A DNA stretch of 64,000 nt, taken from Cryptomeria japonica (lineage: Eukaryota > Streptophyta > Pinopsida > Cupressales > Cupressaceae). The stretch spans positions 647,654,920-647,718,919 of the forward strand of contig NC_081405.1 of assembly GCF_030272615.1 (NCBI RefSeq). Direction: 5' to 3'. The notes under the pieces were generated by a model. That model worked only from the letters and a program-made list of their open reading frames with translations, did not search any database and had not been told where the DNA came from. Below, in pieces: positions 47,269 to 58,559 of this stretch. A program made the position numbers and the translations under genes. Each line of letters opens with the position of its first letter. The first letter of the stretch is position 1.

Positions 47269-48660
47269 CTAGTCAATGAGTTCAGGATGGACAAGATGTA
47301 GCTCATGTGAAGTGGGAGGGGTTACGGGGGTGATGGTATTGATGTAAACATCGAAGAAGGTATCTTTCTCATATTCATAAGGCATTTCATGGAATTCCTC
47401 TTCGTCAGCACTTTTGATATCCAAAGAAGGACTAGATGGGGCACCGACGATAGTAATTTTAGGCACCAGGGTGTACCCCAAGCCTCTATTGTATCTATAG
47501 GAGATAGGATTTATGGGTGCTTTTCTTCCTTTCTCCTCTGGTCCCAGACCGTGTCCTTTGTAACCCATTTTTTCAACTATGGCAAATGCTTTTGGATACA
47601 TTTCTTTGGATATTCTTGTTGGATCATCATCCTCTTCCCAGTACAGCCATGAAGAGATATCTGCTTCGAGGTTCTCATTATTAAGTTGGCCCCATTGCTG
47701 GAAGGTGGTGTTTTGGCATTGCATGACTGGTTTCGGGTCCTTTTTAAGCTCTTTTGGTTTACCAAATGACTTAGGAGAGAGAGGGAGGTTGCCTATTAAT
47801 AAGATGTCCTCCAATTTGTATTCTCCACAGCCATTGTCCAAGATCTTGATTTGATTATTTGGTTGGGATGATGTGGAGGCAATATTTGATGTGTCAAATG
47901 GAGGCGTTGGTGAAGGTCTATTTAGTGGGCAATGATACAGATGCTTCCCCTCTAATAGTTTGCAATATTGAAAAGGTTGAGAATCACCTTTGATAGTGAT
48001 CACTTTTCCATTATAGGGGAATTTGATGCATTGGTGATAGGTGGAGGGTACGGCCTGCAAGGAATGAATCCATGGCCTCCCAAGAAGAATGTTGTAGGGG
48101 GGATCAAGATCGAGTACTTGGCAAGGGGTTTCAATTGTAATGGGGCCCACTTAAAGAGGTAAGGCGATCATGCCCTTTGAAATTCTTTCCGCATCATCAT
48201 ATGCCTTTATTGTGATCCTTCCAGATGTGTCTATCAGATCCTCAGAAAGTCCCAATTGTTTTATTAATTTGTATGTACACAGATTAAGCCCGGATCCACC
48301 ATCTATCAGGATACGTTTGACCTTGTGTTTGTGGATGAAAGCTTCGATGTGCAAAGGTTTGTTATGGTCCTCATCTGCGAGAGTATCTTTGGAGTTAAAT
48401 ACAATGTGCTGCTGGGCAGCAAGGTTTCCAATGAGGATTTGAAATTGGGTGGCATTGATGTTATCAGGAATGCATGATTGGAGAAGGGCTTGTTCCAAAA
48501 TTTCTTTATGGACCAGAGAAGTCTTGAGAAGTTCCAAAATGGAGATTTGCATGGGTGTCTTCCCAAGGAGGTCATATCGGCAGGTGGAAGACATGGGTGG
48601 GGGGTTTGGTGGGGGAGGAACTCCTTGGATGGTGACTCTTCCTCGATGTGTAGTTGCATT
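47269..48660 (-). pseudogene. Gypsy aspartic protease with G-patch-like segment
   Basis: The retropepsin active site is RILIDGGSGLNLC (Asp near 48303); DGGS in place of DTGS is usual for Tat-type elements. The second protease strand (YNILLGRPWIH) is near 48095. About 170 residues later a glycine-rich segment, EKMGYKGHGLGPEEKG (47573-47526), with a further YNRGLGY resembles a G-patch nucleic-acid-binding motif. Stop codons near 48153 and 48665 replace Gln codons. It would cut the gag-pol polyprotein if expressed. Confidence 0.82.
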
Positions 48661-50856
48661 ACAGTCATTCTAGAAATGGGAGGTGGAAGGCGTGGCACCT
48701 TGAATGACTATTCTAGCCAGATTTGGTCTGCTTTGGGAAGAAGGAGAATTAACTCCTTGGATGGTTATGACATTGACATGATTATCTGCAGGTTCAATGC
48801 GACTTACTAAAAAATCAAAACTGGTTATGTGATTAGCGTAGTCATAATCCATTGCATTAGATGATGAGCCTTTTCCTTTATCATTCTTTGGGAAGGGTTC
48901 CTGGTACATTTTGAGTTTGTCATTGTTATTACCAGGTTTTGCATTTGCTACCTCAATCTCACCTCTATCAATGAGATCTTGTATGTAGATCTTCAGTTTC
49001 ATACACTTTCATGTATCATGTCCCTTGATACGATGGTATTCACAATACTCATTTTCATTATACCATCTTGGTTTAGGTTGATTGGGATCAAACGGGTGAG
49101 TGATTGGAAAAACCACTATACCTGCTTGGACAAGTTTTTGAAACACCACTTCAATAGGCTCAATAAGAGGAGTGAAATCTCTTGGAGTCCTGTTATTCAA
49201 TCGGGGTGTTCATCCTTGGATTGAGACATTGTTGTGAGGTTTTTGAGATTGATTTGAATTTATTTGATTGTTGAATTGATGAATATTGGTGGTGGATTTT
49301 GGGGGAGCAGCCACAATTTGGACCCACTTTGCATTAGTTACACCATCATTGACCATGCTTTTATTTTTAGCCCAAAATTTTGGCTTGCCGTTATGATAAG
49401 AGGAAGAACTTTGTGATGACTTCTCATAATGTTTCAAGGTTCCTTCCTCCAACAAGACACGTTTGAGGGCGATGCCCTTATTGGTCAATTTTTGGAAGGA
49501 TTTGATACATTGAGATATTAAAGGTCTTGAAAGTTTAGGCACCAAGTTCTTTTGAAATAGTTCAATTTGATGTTGTTCTAGCATGTCCCACTAGAATTTT
49601 TTGATAAGATGTCACCATCTTTGTAGGAAATTGGTGAAGGTTTCTCCAGGCCTTTGTTTTGTATTACATAGGTCCATCATAGAAACATCATTACCCATGT
49701 TGTATGCATAGTGGGCCACAAATTTTTCTGCCAAGTCTGGAAAAGAGATAATGGAACCTCATGGTAAAGATGAGAACCATGCCAGGGCATCTCCTGTGAG
49801 ACTCTTGGTAAAGAGTTTGTGAAGATAAAGGTCACTATAGGAGACTTCTTGGCATAAGATGTGGAATTCTCGGACATGGTCACGGGGGTCTCCTTTGCCT
49901 TCATACTTGGTGAATTTAGGGATCTCAAATCCCGGGGGATATGGTGCAACTGATATAGATGGGTTGTAAGGACAAGGGCAAAACTCTTCGAATCAGTAAG
50001 ATTTCCTTTTATTAGTCTTTTCTTTCATGTTTTTGATGATATTCTTCATGTCTTGAATTTTCTTGATGAGGTCTTGTTGTGGACTTTGATATTGATGAAT
50101 TGTATCTACCCCAAGAATTGGATGAACTAAAGAAGGTGCACCACCACCAATATATTGATATGATGAGGAGGTGGGAACGTGGGATGTGATGACTAATGTC
50201 ACTGGGGTTCATGTGATAGTTGGTTGCAGTCCGCCAACTGTTGTGATGGGATTGAATGCGGTCTGGATAAAATTTGTGATATTGTTGGGAGAAAGGGAAG
50301 TTTGTGGAATAGAAATATGTGGTTGAATAGAAGGAGGTGGTATAGAAGTTTGTTGGAGAATGGATGGGATTGGATTTGATAGTGGTATGGATGGTAAGGA
50401 GGAAGAAGGTGGGATGGAGACCATGGTGGGAGGTGTCACGGGTGGCATTGATTGGGCTTGGATGATTGATGGGGCTACAATTGATTGAGTTTGAATAGTA
50501 GGTGCAGCACTTTGTGTGGGAGTGAGGTCTCCTTGTGGTTGTTGGATGAGAGCAGATCTATTAAATTCAAGTGGAAGTTGAGCTCCATGTTCAAGAAGAG
50601 TTTTCAGAAGTGCAATAGGATTGTGTTTAATAAACTTTTCTATCATCTCTTAGTTATAAGAATCCTCTAGGAAAGTTTGCACTTCCGGACAAAGTTCATC
50701 TTGGTTAACCATGTGAAGATTTTGGCTTTGATCTTGATCACTTGGTTGCCCACTTTGTGTATGATCTTGCATGGGATCTTCATATAGGACACCAATGTCT
50801 GGCATGCCATATTGTTGATCAACCATCTTTTTCTTTTGGGATTGAGTTGTGACCAT
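48661..50856 (-). pseudogene. Gypsy gag
   Basis: Structural protein that would package element RNA. It starts at ATG 50856. The N-terminal half is rich in Pro, Ser and Gln (50550-50210). The capsid-like gag domain (KGDPRDHVREFHILCQ ... LTGDALAWFSSL) is at about 49905-49755. A zinc-finger-like CEYHRIKGHDT.KC lies near 49045-49005, with a nonsense codon within the finger. Seven or eight stops (near 50649, 50214, 49992, 49761, 49593, 49209, 49008 and 48666) interrupt an otherwise single frame that continues into protease. Fusion of gag with pol in one frame is typical of this group. Confidence 0.85.
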
Positions 50857-50861
50857 ACACG

Positions 50862-51175
50862 ATATTTGTGATGAAAAGACTTAGGAAAAATGTGATGAAA
50901 TGACTTAGAAAATTTGTGATGGAAGGATTTTAGAAACTTGTGATGAAAGGACTTAAGAAATTTGAGGATGAAAGGACTTAAGAAATTTGTGATGAAAGGA
51001 CTTAAGAAATTTGTGATGAAAGGACTCAATAAATTTGTGGATGAAAGAACTTACGAAATTTGTGATGAAAGGACTTAAGAAATTTGAGGATGAAAGGACT
51101 TAAGAAATTTGTGATGAAAGAACTTAAGAAATTTGAGGATGAAAGGACTTAAGAAATTTGAGGATGATTGATGAA
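50862..51175. repeat. 24-25 bp tandem repeats upstream of gag
   Basis: About 13 copies of aatttgtgatgaaaggacttaaga or its 25-bp variant with tgaggatg, in the 5' leader directly before the gag start codon. Confidence 0.92.
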
Positions 51176-53574
51176 GAAGGTATGGTAGTGATGGTTTAGA
51201 AGAAAACTTGATGACTAGGTTGTCTTTGGCATGAACATGAAGGATCTATTTAAATGGCAAGTTGTATGAAGGGATATGACCACCCTGATTTGGACAATAG
51301 TAGGTGTTTCAAGGACAAACTTGAATGTTGACGTAGAGGACACACTCTTAGCTTCTCTCTTAGTCTTATGAAAAATGGGATGGATGGAGTTTTGACGCAA
51401 TTTTGGACTTGGTGTGGGTAATGACTTGAACAATTTGTTTGTGTCTTGACAAATATTTTTGCAAATTTTTTGGGGATAGTGATGTGTTTTTAGTCTACCC
51501 TTGGCAAGTCTATATCAACCAAAGCAAACACAATGATTAAATGCATATTATCTCAAAGACACTCATGCTCATATACAACATTCTTAAGGCTGGCAAGGAC
51601 AATAGTCATTGAATCTCAATTGGTTTCCCATCTACGCTTACCCAGAGCAGACACTTAGATGCTTGACCCCACTGGCTCCCCTCCATGGCACTCACTTCTC
51701 GAGGTAGCCAAGCATCAATTCCCATGAAAACTCCTCATGGAAAACTTTGTGTCTCTACTAAGGGCCATAAGAATATGGGCTGCTTCAGAGGTTTGACCTC
51801 CTGCACCAATGACTAGAGGGTTTTTGGCCACTATGAACAAGGTATTTAGTAAGTCTTCCTGTTAGGAGCTACCCTTCAAAGTTGCGCAAGCACAATTGAG
51901 GCCTATAGCCCAACGAAGCACCAAGAACTTAATAGTCACACAAGCATGATTGAGATCTCTAGGATCCTACTAAGCGCACAATGTGAGAGTGAACTCTCAT
52001 ATAGCCCCAACCATTAACCCTTTCGTAGTCAATGGCCTATTTATTATAGTGAGTTGGGAACCCTAGGTCCGGGTGTACTCACTTGGGTCATTCCTCTCTT
52101 ACCTTCTCAAAGAGCAAGTTGGGAGGGCAGGCCCGCTATAGGTAAACACACAATCAAACAAGAAAAGGTTGGAGGGTTTGGATTTCTAATCGTCTAATAA
52201 GACGAGAGCATACTTTCCTACCTTTACGCTTTTCTTAAAGACACATAAGACAATGGTTCATTCCATTTTAATTAATATCTAGGTGCCTAATTTAAATAAA
52301 TACACAATATTTGGTTGAATCAGCTAGGCAACTTGTAAAACCACTTGATTAGTAGTTTGAAAAATGGAGTCTTCAAAAAGTGTCCTACAAAACAACTTGA
52401 TTAGTAGTTTGAAAAAATAGTCTTCAACAAGCGTCCTGCAAAAATCAACAAAATGACAAAAATATTAATTTTTTTTATTGTTTGGGAATGAATCGAAAAA
52501 CATGAATAAAATTTTTTTTACTAATGACAAATGTGGATTTGAAGAAAGCTTTGATGAGTAAATGGGGTTTGACTAGGTTTTTACCACTTTCTAAGGGATA
52601 GGCAAGAGAAAAATGGGGATTTTGGAGGAAAGATGAAGGAATGGAAAAATTTGTCCAAGAGGGACAAAGAAGCAAAAGTTGAAGATGGATAATATGGAAA
52701 AAATTTGGAGGTGATTGGATGAAAAGGGAAGAAGTTATGACAAACCCTAAAAATAGAGAAATATGGGATTTTGGGCTTCAAAAAGTGGATTTTTGAGATA
52801 AGGCCTCCAAGGAAGAAAATGTGGAAAATGGCAATGTGGAGAATCTGGTTAAGTTTGAAGGGAAATGGACTCAAGATAAAGAAGATATGGCTAAAAAACA
52901 GAAAAAAATTTACTTTATTTTTTTTTAAAATTTTTTTTTTTATTAACCCTAGATTTAACGAAACAGAAACCCTTAATTTAACAAAACAAAAACCCTAGAT
53001 TTAACAAAGCAAATTGTTGCACTAAATAGAACAAAATAAAAATGTCAAAGGTCTAGATTTTTGATTGTCTAGATAGACGAGCATACTCTCCTACTTTCAC
53101 ACTTTCTTGTGGGCGGACAGATTATATTTAAACAGAGCAGATAATAGGAAATAAATAAATTAAATGCAGACTATAGTTAGCACCTAAAATTTTCAGACAG
53201 ATTAACAGAGCAGACAGTGGCACTACAAAGATAGAAAAGTGTCAAAGATCTATTTTTCTGATTGTCTAGATAGACGAGCATACTCTCCTATTTTCACACT
53301 TTCCTACGGTCAGAGTATACAGTCGTGCTAAACAAAATAGAAAAGTGAAAGGTCTGAATTTCTGATTGTCTATATAGACAAGAGCATACTCTCCTACTTT
53401 CACACAGATTATACTAAAATAGAACAGACAACAAATCAAATAACAAATCAGATAATAGAGCTGTCGTGCTGCAACAGAAACATAAACATAAAAAGAAAAA
53501 AAACAGAAATAGAATAGAATAAGGAGGAGCTATCGTGTAGAAATGCAGAGCCGCAATTCTAGAACCTACGAAAA

Positions 53575-53630
<56 letters not shown>

Positions 53631-53716
53631 TTTCTGCAATTGCGCTATTCTGGAACCTGTGTCTCACAACTCACAAAAACCTAAAAAAATAACAACATTA
53701 GTTCTCAGGGACGTGA
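51176..53716. other. Gypsy 5' leader
   Basis: Long untranslated leader on the minus strand without coding motifs. It contains at least four dispersed copies of a motif gtctagatagacgagcatac followed by tctcctactttcacac (near 52187, 53066, 53263 and 53366), whose first half is palindromic. It also holds A/T-rich runs near 52910-52945 and an (AT)n microsatellite at 53579-53624. Its length fits Tat/Ogre-type leaders. Confidence 0.7.
53579..53624. repeat. (AT)n microsatellite
   Basis: About 23 uninterrupted AT dinucleotides within the Gypsy leader. Confidence 0.97.
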
Positions 53717-53734
53717 GTCCCACCAAGCATGCCA
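53717..53734 (-). other. Gypsy primer-binding site
   Basis: Minus strand TGGCATGCTTGGTGGGAC lies three bases from the LTR end. The TGGC start and TTGGTGGGAC tail resemble plant Gypsy primer sites; I cannot say which tRNA matches best. Confidence 0.6.
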
Positions 53735-53737
53735 AAA

Positions 53738-54856
53738 TGAAGAGGGGAAAATAGATTTGAAAGGTAAACTGATCAAAACATAACTAAATAAACATACAAA
53801 ATGCTAAAATATCATAAAAAGACCATTTCACCTTGCTATTTTACCTTCTCCTTCGAATTGAGCTTGATGAAGTGATGGCGCCCCTTGATAATGCTCCACT
53901 TGATGTGCTCCTTTGATTGCTGGATGTGGATGGCTCTCCAATATTGTGCACAAACGATAAGGATGAATGATAAGGATGAGATGATCAAGTTGCCAAGATG
54001 ATTTCTTGGGCTCAAAAGGGCAGCATAAGCTTACTAGATTTCAAGATGTCCTGAATGAAGGGATGGAGCCCTATTTTATAGGAAGAGGAGAGGAAAATGA
54101 ATGGCTAGGATGAATTCGAGATGAAGGGCTATGATTTACTTGTGAGCTCACACAAGCTCCAAGAGAGGGTGTGGAGACCAAGAAATATGCCCTAAAGGCA
54201 TTTTGTATCTCCACTCTCTATAAGATGCATTGGAGGAATTAAAATTCTCCAAAAACAGATATTATGGGGATTAGAAGAATAAAAAGGAATTAAAAATTCT
54301 TTGACAGAGGGAAATGCCTAGAGGAATGTGAGATTTTGAAAATCTTATATTCATCTAGAAAAAGAGCTTTTAAAGCTAGTGGTTGGATGAAAGGACAAAG
54401 AGTTGACTTTGTGGCTAATCATGATGATTAACCATTAACGACTCATTAGGAGGGGAATTAGAGAAAATGTTAGGTGGGATTTATATTTGTAGGAGAATTT
54501 GACTAGGAGAGAGAATGAGTGGAGGGAATAAATAATTAGAAGAATAATGTTAAGTGAGTTTAGGAGTTTCTAGAAGAATTTATTAGGTTAATGATGAATT
54601 AAGAAGATGATTTGTAGGAATCATGTAGGTTAACTAATTAATTGAAATTAATTAGCTAAGAGGAAGATTTGTGAGGATTTGATTTTTTAGAAGAATAAAG
54701 AAAGGGACTGATTTATTAAATAAATCAATCATATGCTATAGTGACAATATTAATTATATTTAATTAATATTGAGAAGAATTTTAATTAACATAATTAATT
54801 AATTAATTATGTGAGGAATTAAAAATAATTAAAATAATTATTTTTAAGTGTCTACA
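53738..54856 (-). repeat. Gypsy 5' LTR
   Basis: Direct-repeat partner of 40613-41717, 1119 bp. Differences from the other LTR are mostly transitions, several at CpG-like positions (for example cgcc/cacc and aaatgat/aaacgat). Confidence 0.92.
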
Positions 54857-54861
54857 ACAAC
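54857..54861. other. Target-site duplication ACAAC (right)
   Basis: Copy of 40608-40612 on the other side of the Gypsy element. Confidence 0.93.
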
Positions 54862-55110
54862 AACATGACCATAAGAAGATGGTAAAACTAGTATGTCAAG
54901 AGATTCCCCAAACATGAAGTTGGGATGGATTTTGTGTGCTACTATAGCACTATTTCCTGCTATAATGGAGAATCACAAAATGGAAGGACCCATCAGCAGA
55001 AGAAGGAAATACCTACTCCCAAGCCTAAAAGTGGGAAGAAGAATGAGACCAAGCAGGTATGGAGGAAGAAGACCATGGATCGACACTGTGCACACATTGC
55101 ATAGGTAATA
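54862..55110 (+). pseudogene. Copia-2 gag, second part
   Basis: After the Gypsy insertion the Copia-2 reading resumes. A basic, lysine-rich tail (KKEIPTPKPKSGKKNETKQV, about 54997-55058, then WRKK) is typical of the region after the zinc knuckles in such gag proteins. No protease, integrase or reverse transcriptase motif follows. Confidence 0.6.
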
Positions 55111-56369
55111 TCTCCTAAGGCCTGAAGGAGATGTAGGACCTCATAGGGAGTAGCACATTGAATTAATCATTCACCCCCTTAGTGAAGAAGGTGACATAGA
55201 AGAACATGTTGCCGGTATGAAGGATGGAAATGATATGATAAGTGGGTGTAGAGGCTGCCTTAACTACACACCTACATATCAGTGTGGGATCACTACTGCA
55301 TGTGTCAATAAGTGGAGGTTAACAAGTGGTATCATATGTTAAATAGTATGTTCAGGATGTTATCGACTTGTATGCAAACAGGTACTTGCAGGTTATGTAA
55401 AACAATGAAGGCGAAAATCATTGCATTATCTCGGTAGCATAGAATGTGGAATTCATGTCTCAGGTGGTATTGGAAAAGACCCGAATGACATATTTTGGCC
55501 TGGTGGTTGATCATGTAGGCTTGCATATCTTTAGGCTAATTGGTTTATCTTATGGCATGATGATGTCATTGTATGGCATTGTGTGAAAACAAGATCATGT
55601 CATAAGTTGTGGTGGATACAATGAAGCTAAAGATAATCAAATGCTGACATATTCACAACTCAATAGGTAGATGGATATGATTAGAGGCCCCAGTATTAGA
55701 CCTCACTAGAGATGAGAACCTGAGATGAATGACTTAGGGGGAGTTCAAGTGGCTATGATGCAAAACAAGGATTCTTGAACTTGGAAGAGTAAGTGCACTG
55801 TCTGCCCAAAACTATAGATGATGAAAAGTTACAGTAGGAATACCCAAGAGAATTTCATTATAAGAGGTATCTACCTATCATTTGGTTGGTTGTATTCATA
55901 GTACAATCACATTTGATTCCTAAAGAAATTTGGGAACAAATGAGACGTGATGCAGTTTGACCAACAAGTGAGTAGTGTTAATTGGCACATCCCTCAGTAA
56001 TTGAGTATTTTAGCAAATGGTATAGAATTTACATGCTCAATTGGTGTCATTTGTTGGTTGAGTTCCCCATCTCAATTGTTGTGACTTGAGAAGATATAAC
56101 AATTGGTGACAAGATAAAAAGTGGTATCAAAGGAGGAGTTGCATCTAATGAAGATAAAGGGGGAGAAAGGTTTATGTTAGTGACTGGCAAATACAAGGAG
56201 AAATGATATCTAGACAGTTCCCTTTGCCATTGTTGTCAAATGGGGAGAAGGGTTTTGTAGTATACTGCATACTACATGTGTGTGAATCCATGGATCATAG
56301 TAAGGTAGAGATAGACAATGCAGTATGCTAAATACTACATGTATTGACATCAATACCAAAGTAGGAGAT
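55111..56369 (+). other. Copia-2 region between gag and 3' LTR, no pol
   Basis: 1.26 kb without coding motifs. It ends in polypurine tracts (gataaagggggagaaagg near 56154 and aaagtaggaga at 56358-56368, directly before the LTR). Confidence 0.7.
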
Positions 56370-58519
56370 TGTTGGCATTGTGTTGTCATTGATGTCAACC
56401 GGTATGGGATGACTACCAATAGAAGAGATGTATGTGCAACACTGTTATGAAGGAATACAGGATGTGATATCTTGGATATCACTTTGTGTTGCTAAACACT
56501 GGCAAGGTAAGGAATAGTGTTCACTGGTGTTACCAGTACACAAGTTAGTGCCTGACTTGTGTGGATGAGATGGATAGGTTACTGGTACAATGTATCATTA
56601 GCAAGGAAAGGATTTCAATTAGCTAGTGAAGTGTTGACAATGAGTAGGATGCTTGGATGGTGTTTGTGATGAAGAGGAGAATGTTACCTAAATCACATCA
56701 ACACTGAAGGAGAAGAATGAACAGATCATAGGTATGCTGTAAGGTTTTCGGAACACAGGAATCCCACTTGATAAAGATTCAGTTGTCATGAGAAGCAATG
56801 ACTGATAGCGAATGTCCCCACACCGGATCACATGTGTCTATTTGAAGATAGCTACACAAATAAGGAAGTCACATGAGCACACTGTAGGATGCAAAAGACA
56901 AAGTTCCACTCTAGCGGTAAGTGGAACTTATCTCCTATCATGCATTGTGTGCATCATATTTTTGTGAGATAAGGAAGAAGAGGTGTGCATTAAGTGCATG
57001 AAATTAGGGATATGTACTAGATCGGCTGAGAAGGCTTGTTGAGACGCTGGTACAAATGAAGTATGTTTATTGGTATGTAAGTCCACCATTACTATGAGCA
57101 AGGTGTAGATGTAGGTGTCTTCCCACTTTGCGAGAATGTGCATGTTTTGGATAGAGATGTTTGATGACCGGTTTAGGTGTCCCATCGACAATTCAACAAA
57201 ATGTAGACATGATGAGTTAAGAAGTAGAATGTGAGATACATGTAGGGTTAGCAAACCAACAAAGAGGAGGAACTGGTAGAGTGTTTGGTTGGTGATCCTA
57301 TCTGGACTGACTTGAAGAGCCAAGCTGCCAGTTGGTCGACATCTATGCCACATGGAGTTAAAGGGGTGAATTTGCATTCAGATGAAGATGGAATCTACAC
57401 CAACGAGGTAGTTGCAGAGTTAGTCGACATTAATGGAAGATCCCACAAATCATGGGATGTTTAGAGCTATTCCAGAGGTTTGTGGCTTGAGGTTTGGAGG
57501 ACAACTTAGAGCCAGCTAAGAGTGATTGAAGAGATCGAGGTAGATGAAGGAAACAACAAGACTTATCTTAGTGTTTGACCAAGAGATCAGTCGATAGGGT
57601 ATAAAGTAGATCACCAAAGATAAAAGGTGTGATCAAGAAGGCACGTTAATGGCGAAGGTGTGCAACTGGTTGTCAGGGAGATCAAATCAAGTAGGATCTA
57701 ATTAGATTTGGTTTGCCTCAAGGATGATGTGGAATCCCTAACTGCCTATATTTTTAATTATCTTTTGGTGGGAAAACTAGGCTATAAATATGTAGGCCAA
57801 AAGACATTGTTGGTGTTTCTGCTAAATAGAAGAATATTGTGTTGCTGTGAAGTGTATTACTTCTACATGTTGGATCAAATCAGCCAAGTACTCAATGAGT
57901 ATTTGAGAAGAGAGAAAGAGTGAGGGAGAACCTAGTTGAAGTGTTCAACCAGTTGAAGAGCAAAACCGGTAGTGTCCATACCAATAAAGTAGAGGTGAAG
58001 GAAGTTGTAGAGTAGGTAGACATAGATCTGATAGAGTGTAGTAGTGATGAAGTGTAGAACAGTGAGGAGGAGATTCAGTAAGAGTAGAACAGAAGAGAGG
58101 TGAATCGGTAGAGTTAACCAGCAAGAAAAGTAGCAAACAAGAGCAACAAAAGAGTGAGTTGGTGTAGTAGAGAAGGTTTGTCATTGGCAGAGTAAGATAT
58201 TTGAAATGGTTACAAGATTCACTTGTAACAAGATAACTACTTTTGTATTTGATGTTTTCATTGTGTTCACTAAGTTGTAGCTCGATGCAGGGGTTGTAGC
58301 ATCTTTGGGTTGTATCCCATAAATTAGTTAGGGGTTGGTGATCTTTGGATTGTTGCCCTAAATTAGGGGTTGGTGCTCCTTGGGTTGGTGCCCTAAATCC
58401 AGGGTTGTAGGTCCTTGGGTTGCTGCCCTAAACATTGTAACAATTTTTTATTGTGAGACTGGATTGGAGTAGTAGTCTCTAGTAGCATTTCTCACCAAGG
58501 TTTTTCCTATCTTAGGTTT
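56370..58519 (+). repeat. Copia-2 3' LTR, truncated at its end
   Basis: Begins TGTTGGCATTGTGTTGTC and runs parallel to the 5' LTR, including the TATA box (57782-57791), the uninterrupted transposon target site (57803-57818) and the 35-bp repeat zone (58283-58435). Similarity stops at about 58519 inside ttttcctatctt, so the last 200-odd bases are missing. Confidence 0.87.
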
Positions 58520-58559
58520 AAATTTATGTTGGATCTAGGTCTATTGAATGGCCCAACTT

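Larger units (their letters stand above)
40613..54856 (-). mobile_element. Ty3/Gypsy retrotransposon, Tat-type, complete but inactive
   Basis: Two direct LTRs (40613-41717 and 53738-54856) with TG...CA ends and a perfect 5-bp target duplication (ACAAC) define a 14,244-bp element. Coding runs on the minus strand in the order gag, protease, G-patch-like, reverse transcriptase, RNase H, second RNase H, integrase. That is the Gypsy order with the extra archaeal-type RNase H known from the Tat/Ogre group. A leader of about 2.9 kb precedes gag, and about 1.9 kb with tandem repeats follows integrase. The LTRs differ at about 5% of sites over the first 245 bp by eye, so the insertion is younger than Copia-2. 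Confidence 0.93.
21152..58519 (+). mobile_element. Copia-2, gag-only LTR retrotransposon hosting two insertions
   Basis: A plus-strand LTR element whose 5' LTR (21152-22577 plus 37920-38804) begins TGTTGGCATT and ends TGTCTAACA. Next come a primer-binding site (TGGTATCAGAGC at 38807-38818), gag (38878 onward), a polypurine tract (56358-56368) and a 3' LTR from 56370 that is cut off at about 58519. Two later elements interrupt it: DNA transposon copy B in the 5' LTR and a Gypsy element at 40613-54856. Removing the Gypsy leaves only about 1.3 kb between the end of gag and the 3' LTR, so there is no room for pol. The element matches the terminal-repeat-with-gag type of non-autonomous retrotransposon. 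The two LTRs differ at roughly one base in ten over their first 190 bp, so it is old. Confidence 0.85.
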
